Of a stretch of 64,000 nt of DNA, positions 1 to 9,267 are shown piece after piece. Positions within the stretch are counted from its first letter, which is position 1; the number at the start of each line of letters is the position of its first letter. Both the position numbers and the translations under genes were made by a program. The stretch comes from Alphaproteobacteria bacterium (lineage in GTDB: Bacteria > Pseudomonadota > Alphaproteobacteria > Thalassobaculales > Thalassobaculaceae), in contig JANSYS010000014.1 in NCBI GenBank assembly GCA_024742275.1, positions 53,842 through 117,841 on the forward strand, in the 5' to 3' direction. The notes below the pieces were generated by a model, which saw only the letters and a list, made by a program, of their open reading frames with translations, made no database searches and had not been told where the DNA came from.

Positions 1-33
1 AGCACAGCTCGTGCCCTCCCCCGTCCGAAACCC

Positions 34-1059
34 TCAATCCATCGGCCCGACGACCCCGCTGACCAGATTCTCTCGGTACAGCGCCGCCTCGTCCAACCAG
101 GCACCGGCGCGCTCGAAGCGATCGATGACCCGCGCTGTCGACGTCTCGAGTTCGGCCCGCGCCGCCTCCGCGGCCTCGACGGTAATTTCCTGGAAGCGGA
201 TTTCGTCCCCTGGGCGGAGGCGCCCCAGTCGCGGCACATCGGCCGAGATCACCGTGCCGACCTTCGGGTATCCGCCGGTCGTCTGGTGATCGGCCAGCAG
301 CAAGATCGGCATCCCGTTCCCGGGAACCTGAATGGCGCCGGTCACGATGCCGTCGGACACGATGTCATGGCCCTTGATGTGAGTCAGTGCGGGCCCATCC
401 AGACGGATGCCCATACGGTCAGCCTCGCGGGTACAGGCATAGGTTTCTGTGAAGAGACCCGCGATGCTGTCCCGCGAGAAGAAATCGTCCTGCGGTCCCA
501 GTACCACGCGGATCGGTCCCTGGACCCGGGCCCAGTCGAGATCGGCACACTTCATCTCGCTACGCTCGCCGACGCTGTCCTGCGCCAGCGGCAACAGGTC
601 ACCGTCCTTCACAGCCCGTCCGTCGATCCCGCCGATCTGAGATCGCGTGTACGTCGCCCGGGAGCCGTAGACCTCCGGTACGTGCACACCGCCCTCGACG
701 GCGAGATACGCCACACCGGTATCGGACAGACCGCCGATCCGGAACTTGGTGCCCCGTGAGAACCGTACCGACCGGTTGGCCTCAACCGGGCCGCCACGCT
801 CTCCCTGCACTTCCAGGGCTGCGACCGTCCCCACAAGGGCGACCCTGACCGAGTCCGCCTCGACCTCCAGCGTCGGCCCCATGACCCGCAGCTCAAGCGC
901 CGCGGCATCCGGGCGGTTACCGACCAAGGCATTGGCGATGGCGAGCGCCACCGGATCCAGCGCGCCCGACGGCGGTACCCCGAGATGCTGGACATGGGGC
1001 CGGCCCTTGTCCTGGATCGTCGGCGCGAAACCGGCGTTGATCACACGGAGCGCGCTCAT
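34..1059 (-). CDS. pxpC: 5-oxoprolinase subunit C (PxpC, biotin-dependent carboxyltransferase-like fold)
   Basis: This 341-aa protein starts with the hallmark of the PxpC/KipA family: an N-terminal stretch around residues 8-30 with APTIQDKGRP and then GVPPSGALDP. The family is the third component of the ATP-dependent PxpABC 5-oxoprolinase, which opens the lactam of 5-oxo-L-proline to give L-glutamate. The length is normal for the family. Its start codon overlaps the stop of pxpB by 4 nt, so the two subunits are translationally coupled and probably made in equal amounts. The third subunit, pxpA, lies divergently just upstream of pxpB, so all three parts of the enzyme are present. Cytoplasmic. 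The family assignment is firm; the substrate is taken from family knowledge. Confidence 0.93.
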   Translation of the reverse strand: MSALRVINAGFAPTIQDKGRPHVQHLGVPPSGALDPVALAIANALVGNRPDAAALELRVMGPTLEVEADSVRVALVGTVAALEVQGERGGPVEANRSVRFSRGTKFRIGGLSDTGVAYLAVEGGVHVPEVYGSRATYTRSQIGGIDGRAVKDGDLLPLAQDSVGERSEMKCADLDWARVQGPIRVVLGPQDDFFSRDSIAGLFTETYACTREADRMGIRLDGPALTHIKGHDIVSDGIVTGAIQVPGNGMPILLLADHQTTGGYPKVGTVISADVPRLGRLRPGDEIRFQEITVEAAEAARAELETSTARVIDRFERAGAWLDEAALYRENLVSGVVGPMD

Positions 1060-1814
1060 GACGCCGCTCCCGCATCCTGCGGCTCGATCACCGGGTCCCC
1101 CGCGTCGGCCCTCGCTCTCATATCTCGGTAGGTCGTCTCGTCGATCTCGTAGAACTGCACGCTGTCGCCGGCATTGAGCAGGATCGGCTCGTCGCGTCGC
1201 AGGTCGAAGAGCTCGATCGGCGTGCGACCGAGCAGGTGCCAGCCTCCCGGCGACTCCTTGGTGTAGATGTTGGTCAAATTGGTTGCGATAGCGACCGAGC
1301 CCCCCGGCACCCTAACCCGAGGTTCGGTGCGGCGCGGCAACGCGAGTTCGTCCGGTAGGACCCCGAGATAGCCGAGGCCCGGCATGAATCCCATCATGTA
1401 GCACTCGTAGGTGCCGCCGGAATGGATCTCGACAACCTTCTCCGGGCTCAGTCCCGTCCGCTCGGCCACATCCTCCAAGTCGGGGCCGTATTCGCCGCCG
1501 TAGAGCGTCGGCACCCGCCAGAGGCGACCGGACCCGGCCTCGTCGCTGAGATCCGGCAACAGGGCATCGACCCGCGCCTCGATCTCAGCGCGCCGTATCA
1601 CGGTCGGATCGAAATGCACCATCAGCGATCGAAACGTAGGTACGAGGTCGACGATCCCCGCCACACGGGCATCGCGCAGTGCCCGCCCAAGGCTGGTTAC
1701 GCGCCGGTTGATGGCCCGGTCCACCACGGTGCCGAACTCGACGACCAGGGCCGTGTCCCCGGCGGTGAGAAACCGTGGACCGGTCGATGTGTTTTCGGGG
1801 CCGGATGGGGGCAT
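1056..1814 (-). CDS. pxpB: 5-oxoprolinase subunit B (PxpB, KipI-type cyclophilin-like fold)
   Basis: The 252-aa protein carries typical KipI/PxpB features: GDTALVVEFG near the N-terminus, a central GFMPGLGYLG motif around residues 140-150, and VPGGSVAIA with PGGWHLLGRTP in the C-terminal half. Known role: subunit of the PxpABC 5-oxoprolinase acting with PxpC. The start ATG at 1814 begins a proline-rich N-terminal extension of about 15 residues before the conserved domain, so the true start could be slightly internal; I see no strong ribosome binding site. The 63 nt up to pxpA hold the promoters for both directions, without an obvious palindrome. Confidence 0.92.
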   Translation of the reverse strand: MPPSGPENTSTGPRFLTAGDTALVVEFGTVVDRAINRRVTSLGRALRDARVAGIVDLVPTFRSLMVHFDPTVIRRAEIEARVDALLPDLSDEAGSGRLWRVPTLYGGEYGPDLEDVAERTGLSPEKVVEIHSGGTYECYMMGFMPGLGYLGVLPDELALPRRTEPRVRVPGGSVAIATNLTNIYTKESPGGWHLLGRTPIELFDLRRDEPILLNAGDSVQFYEIDETTYRDMRARADAGDPVIEPQDAGAAS

Positions 1815-1877
1815 GGACCTGTCCGTTCGTGCGGTGTTAACTCAGCGAGGTTCCCACTTCCGTAGGATGAGTTCGCG

Positions 1878-2654
1878 ATGGCGCGCAAGGTCAATCTCAA
1901 TGCCGATATGGGCGAAGGCTTCGGCGACTACGATATCGGCAACGACGGCGAGATGCTGAAGATCATCAAGTCGGCGAATGTGGCCTGCGGATTCCACGGC
2001 GGCGACTGGAACGTCATGGACAGGGTCTGCAAACAGTCCAAGGAGCGTGGCGTCTCGGTCGGCGCCCATCCCGGCTTCAACGACCTGTGGGGTTTCGGGC
2101 GCCGCCGCATCCAGATGAAAACGGGCGACGTGGAGCGCATGGTCTGCTACCAGATCGGCGCCCTCCAGGCGATGGCGACCGCCAACGGCATGAAGGTGAC
2201 TCATGTGAAGACGCATGGCGCGTTGGGCAACATCTGCGCCGTCGAGCTTGACTGGGCCCAGGCGATCGGCCGGGCGATCAAGGCGGTGGACCCGTCGCTG
2301 ATCTTCCTCGCCCCGACCGGCAGCAAGATGATCGACGTCGCCCAGGACATGGGCCTCACCTTCGCCTCAGAAGTCTTCGCCGACCGGACCTACGACGACG
2401 ACGGTAACCTGACGCCGCGCAGCCAGCCGAACGCCATGGTTCACGACCCCGACGAGGCGGCGCAGCGTGTGATCCATATGATCGAGAACCAGGAGGTGGT
2501 CTCGACCACGGGCAAGCACGTGCCGGCCGTCGTTCACTCGATCTGTGTCCACGGCGATGAGCCGACTGCCGTTGCGGTCGCCAGCAGGGTTCGCGCCGGC
2601 ATCGAGGCCGCCGGCATCGAGATCGTGCCCCTACCCGAGATGGAGCTTGGCTGA
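1878..2654 (+). CDS. pxpA: 5-oxoprolinase subunit A (PxpA, LamB/YcsF family)
   Basis: This 258-aa protein starts with VNLNADMGEGFG followed by ANVACGFHGGD, the signature of the LamB/YcsF family, whose E. coli member PxpA is part of the 5-oxoprolinase. Later THVKTHGALGN and the C-terminal ICVHGDEP are also family-typical. A purine-rich stretch (TAGGATGA) sits about 8 nt before the ATG. It is transcribed away from pxpBC, and the M24-type hydrolase gene follows after only 3 nt, so those two are surely co-transcribed. Cytoplasmic. Confidence 0.95.
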   Translation: MARKVNLNADMGEGFGDYDIGNDGEMLKIIKSANVACGFHGGDWNVMDRVCKQSKERGVSVGAHPGFNDLWGFGRRRIQMKTGDVERMVCYQIGALQAMATANGMKVTHVKTHGALGNICAVELDWAQAIGRAIKAVDPSLIFLAPTGSKMIDVAQDMGLTFASEVFADRTYDDDGNLTPRSQPNAMVHDPDEAAQRVIHMIENQEVVSTTGKHVPAVVHSICVHGDEPTAVAVASRVRAGIEAAGIEIVPLPEMELG

Positions 2655-2657
2655 CCA

Positions 2658-3836
2658 ATGACCTCCCCGGCCTTCTCGCATTCGGAATACACGGCCCGAC
2701 AGAACGCCGTGCGCGCGTCCATGGAGAAGGCGGGCATCGACACCCTCGTCGTCACCGAGCCGGCGAACATGTGCTACCTGACCGGCTACGACGGCTGGTC
2801 GTTCTATACTCCGCAGTGCCTGCTCATGGCGCTCGAGCTGGACGAGCCGGTCCTGATCGTGCGCGGAATGGACGCCAACGCCGGCAGGGTGACGACCCAC
2901 CTGCGCCACGACAACATCCTGGGGTTCCCGGACCACTACGTGCAGCAGTCCGACCGTCATCCGATGGACTGGGTGGCCGAGGAGATGTCGCGGCGCGGCA
3001 TCGACGGCGGCACCGTCGGCCTGGAGATGGACAGCTACTACTTCTCGCCCATGGCCTACGAGCACCTGAAAAGGGGGCTGCCGAACGCCCACTTCGCCAA
3101 CGGCAACAACGTCGTGAACTGGGTGCGCTCCATCAAGTCGCCGGCTGAGATCGCCTATATGCGCGAAGCCGCGACGATCATCGCGGAGACCATGCGGGTC
3201 GGCATCGAGGCGGTTCAGCCGGGCGTGCGACAATGCGATGCGGTCGCCCGGATCTACGACACCGCGATCCGCGGCGTCGACGGGATCGGCGGCGACTATC
3301 CGGCCATCGTGCCCATGCTGCCCTCCGGCGTCGGCGCGTCGACCCCGCATCTCACCTGGTCGGACGCGCCGTTCAAGAACGGCGAGGCCACGATTCTGGA
3401 GTTGGCGGGCGTGCGCCGCCGCTACCATTGTCCCATGGCGCGCACGGTCTCCCTCGGAAAGCCGCCGCAGAAGCTGGCCGACGCCAGCGCCGTCATCTGC
3501 GACGGGATCGCCGCTGCCCTCGACGCCGCCAAACCGGGGGCAACCTGCGAGGAGGTAGAGGCGGCGTGGCGGCGGGAGCTCGCCAAATCCGGCTTCGAGA
3601 AGGAGAGCCGGATCGGCTACTCGGTCGGCCTGAACTACCCGCCGGACTGGGGCGAGCACACCATGAGCCTGCGCCCGGGCGACAGGACCGTGATCCAGCC
3701 GAACATGACGTTCCACATGATACCCGGCCTGATGCTCGACGACTGCGGGATCGAAATCTCGGAGTGCTTCCTGATCACCGAGACCGGTGCGGAATGCTTC
3801 TACGACTTCCCGCGGCCAATGGTGGTCAAGGAGTAG
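2658..3836 (+). CDS. M24-family hydrolase resembling ectoine hydrolase DoeA/EutD
   Basis: The 392-aa protein has the creatinase/prolidase two-domain layout: N-terminal domain to about residue 155 and a pita-bread domain from about 165. It carries the strings [10 protein letters not shown] (41-50), [14 protein letters not shown] (206-219) and [11 protein letters not shown] (254-264), which I associate with ectoine hydrolase DoeA/EutD rather than with prolidases. At the position of the first metal-binding Asp of true M24 peptidases there is Glu248 in LELAG. From memory, EutD acts through a glutamate in this place and without the usual metal pair. The gene follows pxpA by 3 nt and no ectoine genes (doeB, doeC, ehuABCD, doeX) are present. 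It may therefore hydrolyse ectoine, or another cyclic amide or amidine related to 5-oxoproline. The fold is certain; the substrate is open. Confidence 0.75.
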   Translation: MTSPAFSHSEYTARQNAVRASMEKAGIDTLVVTEPANMCYLTGYDGWSFYTPQCLLMALELDEPVLIVRGMDANAGRVTTHLRHDNILGFPDHYVQQSDRHPMDWVAEEMSRRGIDGGTVGLEMDSYYFSPMAYEHLKRGLPNAHFANGNNVVNWVRSIKSPAEIAYMREAATIIAETMRVGIEAVQPGVRQCDAVARIYDTAIRGVDGIGGDYPAIVPMLPSGVGASTPHLTWSDAPFKNGEATILELAGVRRRYHCPMARTVSLGKPPQKLADASAVICDGIAAALDAAKPGATCEEVEAAWRRELAKSGFEKESRIGYSVGLNYPPDWGEHTMSLRPGDRTVIQPNMTFHMIPGLMLDDCGIEISECFLITETGAECFYDFPRPMVVKE

Positions 3837-3986
3837 CGTCCAGGCTGTAGCGGGTATGAAAAGGGTCCAGAGACCGTGTCGACACGACACCGGTCGACTA
3901 ATTCTGCAGAATAATCGTCAGTAAATCTTGCAGCGCAGCAAAAGATCGCTATTTTCCGGCCATCCCAACGTTGGTGGCCCCCAAAA
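3837..3986 (+). promoter_or_regulatory. typA upstream region with two perfect 12-nt palindromes
   Basis: The 150 nt between the M24 gene and typA is less GC-rich than its surroundings. It contains two separate perfect 12-nt palindromes, CGTGTCGACACG at 3875-3886 and ATTCTGCAGAAT at 3901-3912, with centres 26 nt apart. They lie where a typA promoter must be. Whether either binds a regulator is unknown. I see no clear -35/-10 pair and no good ribosome binding site directly before the typA ATG. Confidence 0.3.
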
Positions 3987-5816
3987 ATGTCGCTCCGCAA
4001 TATCGCGATCATCGCGCATGTCGACCATGGCAAAACGACCCTCGTCGACGTGCTCCTGAAGCAGTCCGGTACGTTCCGCGAGAACCAGCAGACCGCTGAG
4101 CGGATGATGGACAGCAACGACATCGAGCGGGAGCGCGGGATCACAATTCTCGCGAAATGCACCTCGGTCGACTGGAAGGGCACGCGGGTCAACATCGTCG
4201 ACACCCCGGGCCATGCCGATTTCGGCGGCGAAGTGGAACGGATCCTGACCATGGTCGACGGTGCGCTGCTGCTGGTCGACGCGTCGGAGGGTCCGATGCC
4301 GCAGACGAAGTTCGTTCTGGGCAAAGCTCTGGCGCTTGGCCTGCGGCCGATCGTCGTGGTCAACAAGGTCGACAAGCCGGAACAGCGCGCTTACGAGGTC
4401 CAGGACGAGGTATTCGATCTGTTCGGCGCGCTCGGCGCCGACGAGCACCAGCTCGATTTCCCGACGATCTTCTCCTCCGCCAAGATGGGTTGGGCGTCCG
4501 AGACCCCGGACGCTCCGGGCACGGACATGTCGGTTCTTTTCGAGCGCATCGTCGCCCATGTCCCGGAGCCGACCGTCGAACCGGACGAGCCGTTCTCGAT
4601 GCTGGCGACCACGGTAGAGAGCGATCCGTATCTGGGTCGCATTCTGACGGGGCGCATCCAGTCCGGAAAGATCAAGCCGAACACCCATCTCAAGGCCCTG
4701 TCGCGTACGGGCAAGGAGCTGGAGCGGGCGCGGGTATCGAAGATTCTTGCCTTCCGCGGTCTGGAGCGCACGCCGCTGGATGAGGCCTCGGCCGGTGACA
4801 TCGTCGCCCTTGCCGGCTTCTCGGAGGCGACCGTTGCCGACACCCTTTGCGCGCCCGAAGTCGAAGCGCCACTGCCCGCCAACCCGATCGACCCGTCGAC
4901 CATCGCCGTCACCTTCGCGGTGAACGACAGCCCGCTGGCCGGGCGCGAGGGCGACAAGGTGACCTCCCGCCTAATCCACGACCGGCTGTTCCGCGAGGCG
5001 GAGGGCAATGTGGCCATTCGGGTCAAGGAGACCGAGGACAAGGACGCGTTCGAGGTGTCCGGCCGCGGCGAATTGCAGCTCGCCGTGCTGATCGAGCAGA
5101 TGCGCCGGGAAGGCTTCGAGCTTTCGATCAGCCGGCCGCGGGTGCTGCTGAAGACCGATCCCGAGACCGGTCAGCGCCAGGAGCCGATCGACGAGGTTTT
5201 CGTCGACGTCGACGAAGAATTCTCCGGCGCGGTGATCGAGGCGATCACGATCCGCAAGGGCGAGCTTCTGGAGATGAAGCCGTCCGGCGGCGGCAAGCAG
5301 CGTCTGGTCTTCGATGCCCCGGCGCGCGGCCTGATCGGCTATCACGGCGAGTTCCTGACGGCGACCCGCGGAACCGGCATCATGAACCGGGTGTTTAAAG
5401 GCTATGCACCGTACAAGGGCCCGATCCCCGGCCGCCGCGCCGGCGTGCTGGTCTCGATGGAACAGGGCGAGGCGGTGGCCTATGCGCTGCAGAACCTGGA
5501 GGAACGCGGACCGCTCATGGTGTCGCCCGGCGACAAGGTCTATTCCGGCATGGTGCTGGGCGAGCACAACAAGGGCCAGGACCTCGAGGTCAACCCGCTG
5601 AAGTCGAAGCAGCTCACCAACTTCCGCGCGTCGGGCAAGGACGACGCGCTCGACCTGACACCGCCGATCAAGATGACCCTGGAGCGGGCGATCGCCTATA
5701 TCGAGGACGACGAACTGGTCGAGGTGACGCCGAAGAGCATCCGCCTGCGCAAACGCTACCTCGACCCGCACGAGCGCAAGCGCATGCTGAAGAAGAGCGT
5801 CCAGCAGAGCGCCTAG
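3987..5816 (+). CDS. typA: Translational GTPase TypA/BipA
   Basis: The protein has 609 aa, the normal length for TypA. GTPase motifs are complete: P-loop AHVDHGKT at residues 10-17, RGITI at about 50-54, DTPGH at 72-76 and NKVD at 126-129. Domains II, III and V of the elongation-factor-G type follow, and the TypA-specific C-terminal domain includes [20 protein letters not shown]. TypA is a ribosome-associated GTPase needed for 50S assembly and growth under stress or cold. It stands alone and is convergent with the following aldo/keto reductase gene. Confidence 0.97.
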   Translation: MSLRNIAIIAHVDHGKTTLVDVLLKQSGTFRENQQTAERMMDSNDIERERGITILAKCTSVDWKGTRVNIVDTPGHADFGGEVERILTMVDGALLLVDASEGPMPQTKFVLGKALALGLRPIVVVNKVDKPEQRAYEVQDEVFDLFGALGADEHQLDFPTIFSSAKMGWASETPDAPGTDMSVLFERIVAHVPEPTVEPDEPFSMLATTVESDPYLGRILTGRIQSGKIKPNTHLKALSRTGKELERARVSKILAFRGLERTPLDEASAGDIVALAGFSEATVADTLCAPEVEAPLPANPIDPSTIAVTFAVNDSPLAGREGDKVTSRLIHDRLFREAEGNVAIRVKETEDKDAFEVSGRGELQLAVLIEQMRREGFELSISRPRVLLKTDPETGQRQEPIDEVFVDVDEEFSGAVIEAITIRKGELLEMKPSGGGKQRLVFDAPARGLIGYHGEFLTATRGTGIMNRVFKGYAPYKGPIPGRRAGVLVSMEQGEAVAYALQNLEERGPLMVSPGDKVYSGMVLGEHNKGQDLEVNPLKSKQLTNFRASGKDDALDLTPPIKMTLERAIAYIEDDELVEVTPKSIRLRKRYLDPHERKRMLKKSVQQSA

Positions 5817-5867
5817 GTCTTGGAGCCAGGTGCAGCCCCTTCACCGGGGCATTCCCACGACTGCTGA

Positions 5868-6875
5868 TCAGATCTTCGCCATCCGCCCCTCGATCGGATA
5901 CTGCGGATCGTTGTAGCCTGGGGTCGACGGGTGGCCCGGCGCCACGAGCCCGTGGATCAGCGCCTCGTCCTCGGCGGTGAACGCGTAGTCCAGCGCCTTC
6001 AGATAGCCCTGCCACTGGTCCATCGTCCTCGGCCCGGCGAGGGTCGCGGTGACCAGCCTGTTGTTCAGCACCCACTGCACGGCGAGGTCGATCGGCGTCG
6101 CCCCTTTGGCTTCCGCGTGCGCCTTGATCTTCTGCACGATCTCCAGGCTCTCGTGGCGCCATTCTGTCTGCATCATCCGCTTGTCCTGACGTCCCGCGCG
6201 ACTGCCCTCCTCCGGTGCGACGTTCGGCGCGTACTTGCCGGTCAGAATGCCGCGGGCGAGCGGGCTATAGGGCACCACGCCGAGGCCGAAATATCCGCAG
6301 GCCGGCAGGTGCTCGACCTCGGGCATGCGGTTCAGGGCGTTGTAGTAGGGCTGGCTGACGATCGGACGGTCGATGCCGATCGCGTCGCACAGCCGGCAGA
6401 TCTCTGCGACCCGCCAGGAGCGGTAGTTCGACACCCCGAAATAGCGGATCTTGCCCGCACGCATCAGGTCGGCGATCGCCATCACCGTCTCCGACAGCGC
6501 CGTGGCGTGGTCCTCCTTGTGCAGGTAGTAGATGTCGATCACGTCGGTGCCGAGCCGCTTCAGGGACGCGTCGCAGGCCATCTGCACCCAGCGCCGCGAC
6601 AGCCCGCCCCGGTTCGGATCGCCGCCGAGCGGATTGGCAAGCTTGGTCGCCAGCACCCAGTAGTCCCGCTCCGCCGCGATCGCCCGGCCGACGACCGCCT
6701 CGCTCGCCCCGCCGTTATAGGCGTCGGCGGTATCGATGAAGTTTATTCCGGCCTCCCGAGCGGCGGCGACGATCTCGCGGCTCTCGGCTTCAGGCGTCGG
6801 TCCGCCGAACATCATGGCGCCGAGGCAGAGCGGCGAAACCTTCAGGCCGGAACGGCCGAGCGTGCGGTAGTCCAT
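5868..6875 (-). CDS. Aldo/keto reductase (YajO/Tas-like)
   Basis: Starting at the ATG that opens MDYRTLGRSGLKVSPLCLG, the protein has 335 aa, and GGGAGGATT precedes this ATG at good spacing. A reading frame continues upstream but is poor protein sequence, so I chose this start. The AKR core is clear: FIDTADAYNGGASE (catalytic Asp and Tyr), LATKL (catalytic Lys), YYLHKED (catalytic His) and the C-terminal NADPH-binding region. The family reduces aldehydes and ketones with NADPH. The substrate cannot be read from the sequence, and the neighbours give no hint. Confidence 0.9.
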   Translation of the reverse strand: MDYRTLGRSGLKVSPLCLGAMMFGGPTPEAESREIVAAAREAGINFIDTADAYNGGASEAVVGRAIAAERDYWVLATKLANPLGGDPNRGGLSRRWVQMACDASLKRLGTDVIDIYYLHKEDHATALSETVMAIADLMRAGKIRYFGVSNYRSWRVAEICRLCDAIGIDRPIVSQPYYNALNRMPEVEHLPACGYFGLGVVPYSPLARGILTGKYAPNVAPEEGSRAGRQDKRMMQTEWRHESLEIVQKIKAHAEAKGATPIDLAVQWVLNNRLVTATLAGPRTMDQWQGYLKALDYAFTAEDEALIHGLVAPGHPSTPGYNDPQYPIEGRMAKI

Positions 6876-7039
6876 GCAATCCTCCCGTGCGGAACCGGGG
6901 GAGTCTCGTGCCCCCGGCGGCGGCTGTCCAGCCATGGCGTACTTGGTAGCGGCCCCGGTGGCCGACAGCCTCTTGCCTCCCGCCCGCCCGCGTGGTGCCA
7001 TCCCGGCCAACAAGACCGACCGCCCGAGGGAGGGGCACC

Positions 7040-7768
7040 ATGAGCACCGACACCCTGTCAGCCGAAACCCGCGAGAAGCTGTCCACGGTCAGCACCGCGA
7101 CCCTGACCACCCAGATGTACAAGCGCGGATTCCGCAACGTCTTCCTGCAGGGCGTCGGGCGGCTGACGACGGCCCACGACCGCAACATGGTCGGCCCCGC
7201 CTTCACCCTGCGCTACATCCCCGCGCGCGAGGATCTGGACGACCTGTCGGTGTTCCAGGATTACGACCACCCCCAGCGCAAGGCGATCGAGACCTGCCCG
7301 GAAGGCCATGTCCTGGTGATGGACAGCCGCGGCGACGCGACGGCGGCCTCGGCCGGCAACATCCTGATCACGCGGCTGATGAAGCGCGGCGCGGCGGGCG
7401 TCGTCACCGATGGCGGCCTGCGCGACAGCTACGAGATCGCCGAATACGACATCCCGGCCTATCACTCCCATCCCTCCCCGCCGACCAACCTGATCAAGCA
7501 TCACGCGGTCGAGACCCTGAACGAGCCGATCGCCTGCGGCGGCGTCGCCGTCTATCCGGGCGACATTCTGGTCGGCGACCTGGACGGCGTGGTCGTGATT
7601 CCCCGGCACCTCGCCGACGAGGTGGCGAACGACGCCGCCGAGCAGGAGATCCACGAGGAGTTCATCTACTCCGAGGTCGCGGGCGGCAAGCCGCTGCGCG
7701 GCACCTATCCGCCGGACGAGGACGCCAAGGCCCGCTACGCCGCGTGGCGCAAGACCCGCGATGGCTGA
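7040..7768 (+). CDS. RraA-family protein (dimethylmenaquinone methyltransferase-like fold; possible aldolase)
   Basis: The chosen ATG follows GAGGGAGGGG; a longer frame upstream is ignored. The 242-aa product contains the RraA-fold core, with GVVTDGGLRDS around residues 130-140 (the Arg-Asp pair used in HMG/CHA aldolases) and then GDLDGVVVIP. Members of this fold are either RNase E regulators or, when longer and in catabolic contexts like this one, 4-hydroxy-4-methyl-2-oxoglutarate-type aldolases. The gene overlaps the next one by 8 nt, so it forms a two-gene unit with the methyltransferase. Confidence 0.85.
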   Translation: MSTDTLSAETREKLSTVSTATLTTQMYKRGFRNVFLQGVGRLTTAHDRNMVGPAFTLRYIPAREDLDDLSVFQDYDHPQRKAIETCPEGHVLVMDSRGDATAASAGNILITRLMKRGAAGVVTDGGLRDSYEIAEYDIPAYHSHPSPPTNLIKHHAVETLNEPIACGGVAVYPGDILVGDLDGVVVIPRHLADEVANDAAEQEIHEEFIYSEVAGGKPLRGTYPPDEDAKARYAAWRKTRDG

Positions 7769-8390
7769 TCCCACGCAGCCGCAACCCACCATCGACGACG
7801 CGATCGCCGACTACGACCGCCTCGCTCCAGACTTGGCACCGGTCTATGCCGGGTCGGACGCCGCCGCCCGTTTGGTCGCCCGCCATGCGGCCCTGCTGCC
7901 GCCGCCGCCCGGGCCCATCCTCGATATCGGTGCCGGCAGCGGCGCCCATGCGGTCGCCTTTGAGGCCAAGGGCTATCGGGTTGTCGCGGTCGAGCCGTCG
8001 AAGGGTATGCGGGCCCAGGCGCTCACCCTGTTTCCCGACATGGACGCCGAATGGGTCGACGACCGTCTGCCGGATCTCGCCGTGATCCGCAGCCGGGGCG
8101 AGCGCTTTCCCTTCATCCTCATCAACGCCGTCTGGATGCATGTACCGCCCTCGGACCGCGACCGCGCCGTCGCGGCGGTCTCCGACCTGACGGCGGATGG
8201 CGGCGTCGTCTCTCTCGCTCTGCGCCAGGGCCCCTCGCCCGCCGATCGCCCGATGCATCCGGTGCCGCCGGACGTGGTCGCTCGGGAGTTCGCCCGGGCT
8301 GGGTTCGAGGAAGTCGAACGCTCCGATCATTCCGGCGGCGGCCCTTCCCGGGCGACGTCTTTTGTTCGGCTGGTGCTGCGCAAACGCTGA
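7761..8390 (+). CDS. Class I SAM-dependent methyltransferase
   Basis: This 209-aa protein has a Rossmann methyltransferase core. Motif I is ILDIGAGSGAHA at about residues 53-64, followed by an acidic residue at the end of strand 2 (VVAVEPS), and a motif-IV region FILINAVWMHVP at about 115-126. The start overlaps the RraA-like gene, indicating translational coupling. The substrate is not recognisable; the order of motifs resembles small-molecule methyltransferases. Confidence 0.85.
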   Translation: MADPTQPQPTIDDAIADYDRLAPDLAPVYAGSDAAARLVARHAALLPPPPGPILDIGAGSGAHAVAFEAKGYRVVAVEPSKGMRAQALTLFPDMDAEWVDDRLPDLAVIRSRGERFPFILINAVWMHVPPSDRDRAVAAVSDLTADGGVVSLALRQGPSPADRPMHPVPPDVVAREFARAGFEEVERSDHSGGGPSRATSFVRLVLRKR

Positions 8391-8466
8391 CCTGCGTTTA
8401 ACTCGCCCGTTCTATCCGGGTCGTTCCGGCCCTAAGCTCCCCGCAAAACCGAAATCGGGAGGAACC

Positions 8467-9267
8467 ATGACTTTCGAAACCATCATTCTGGAGCGCATCG
8501 GAGACGTCGCCCGACTGTCGATCAATCGGCCAGAGAAACGCAACGCCGTGAACGAGCAGGTTCACCAGGAGATGCGCTCCGCCATCGCCGAGATCACCGG
8601 CGGGGACGCGCCGGCCAAGGCGCTGATCCTCACCGGCACCGGAGACCGCGCCTTCTGCTCGGGCCAGGATCTGTCCGCCCGCATGCCGCCAGAGAGTGGG
8701 CCGCCGACCCGCGACCTGGGGGCGGGCCTGGAGATGTACTACAACGCGCTGATCCGGCGCCTGCGCCAGGTTGAGATGCCGGTCGTAACCGCCTTGAACG
8801 GCGTGGCCGCCGGCGCCGGCGTCGGCGTGGCCCTGGCCGGCGACGTCATCCTCGCCGCCCGGTCCGCCAGGATCGTCGTCAGTTTCTGCCGAGTTGGCCT
8901 GATCCCCGATGCCGGCGTCACCCATCACCTGCCCCGGCTGATCGGCGAGAACCGGGCACTGGCCCTGGCGCTCACCGCCGATCCGCTGGACGCCGAGACG
9001 GCGGAGCGGTGGGGATTGGTCTGGAAGGTCCATGACGACGACGCCCTGCAGGACGAGGCGGTGGCGCTCGCCTCCAAGCTGGCCAAGCTCTCACCGCGGG
9101 TCGTCCAGCGCACCCGCCACGCCATCCGGGCCGCCATGTCGAACGACCTCGACACCCAGCTTGCCCTGGAGCGCGACATCCAGCGCGAGGTCGGTTTCGG
9201 CAACGACTACGCCGAGGGCGTACGGGCCTTTCTGGAGAAACGAGAGCCGCGCTTCACGGGGACCTGA
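8467..9267 (+). CDS. Enoyl-CoA hydratase/isomerase family protein
   Basis: The ATG at the end of GGGAGGAACC gives a 266-aa protein of typical crotonase size. Crotonase features are present: INRPEKRNAVN, an oxyanion-hole segment DRAFCSGQDLSAR and a second one, GVAAGAGVGVALAGDVILA. The C-terminal helices end with FLEKREPRFTG, which is usual for this family. The sequence is similar in style to PaaG-type enzymes of aromatic or acyl-CoA degradation, but a specific assignment is not justified. Its 3' end overlaps the convergent GNAT gene by 14 nt. Confidence 0.9.
   Translation: MTFETIILERIGDVARLSINRPEKRNAVNEQVHQEMRSAIAEITGGDAPAKALILTGTGDRAFCSGQDLSARMPPESGPPTRDLGAGLEMYYNALIRRLRQVEMPVVTALNGVAAGAGVGVALAGDVILAARSARIVVSFCRVGLIPDAGVTHHLPRLIGENRALALALTADPLDAETAERWGLVWKVHDDDALQDEAVALASKLAKLSPRVVQRTRHAIRAAMSNDLDTQLALERDIQREVGFGNDYAEGVRAFLEKREPRFTGT

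Noticed and set aside
2631..3890. Long open frame antisense to the M24 hydrolase gene
   Set aside because: Low-complexity, His/Arg/Val-rich translation without family features; a by-product of the GC-rich codon use of the real gene on the plus strand.
5835..5850. 5-bp hairpin GCCCC/GGGGC between typA and the aldo/keto reductase gene
   Set aside because: Short stem and no T-run; too weak to call a terminator in GC-rich DNA.
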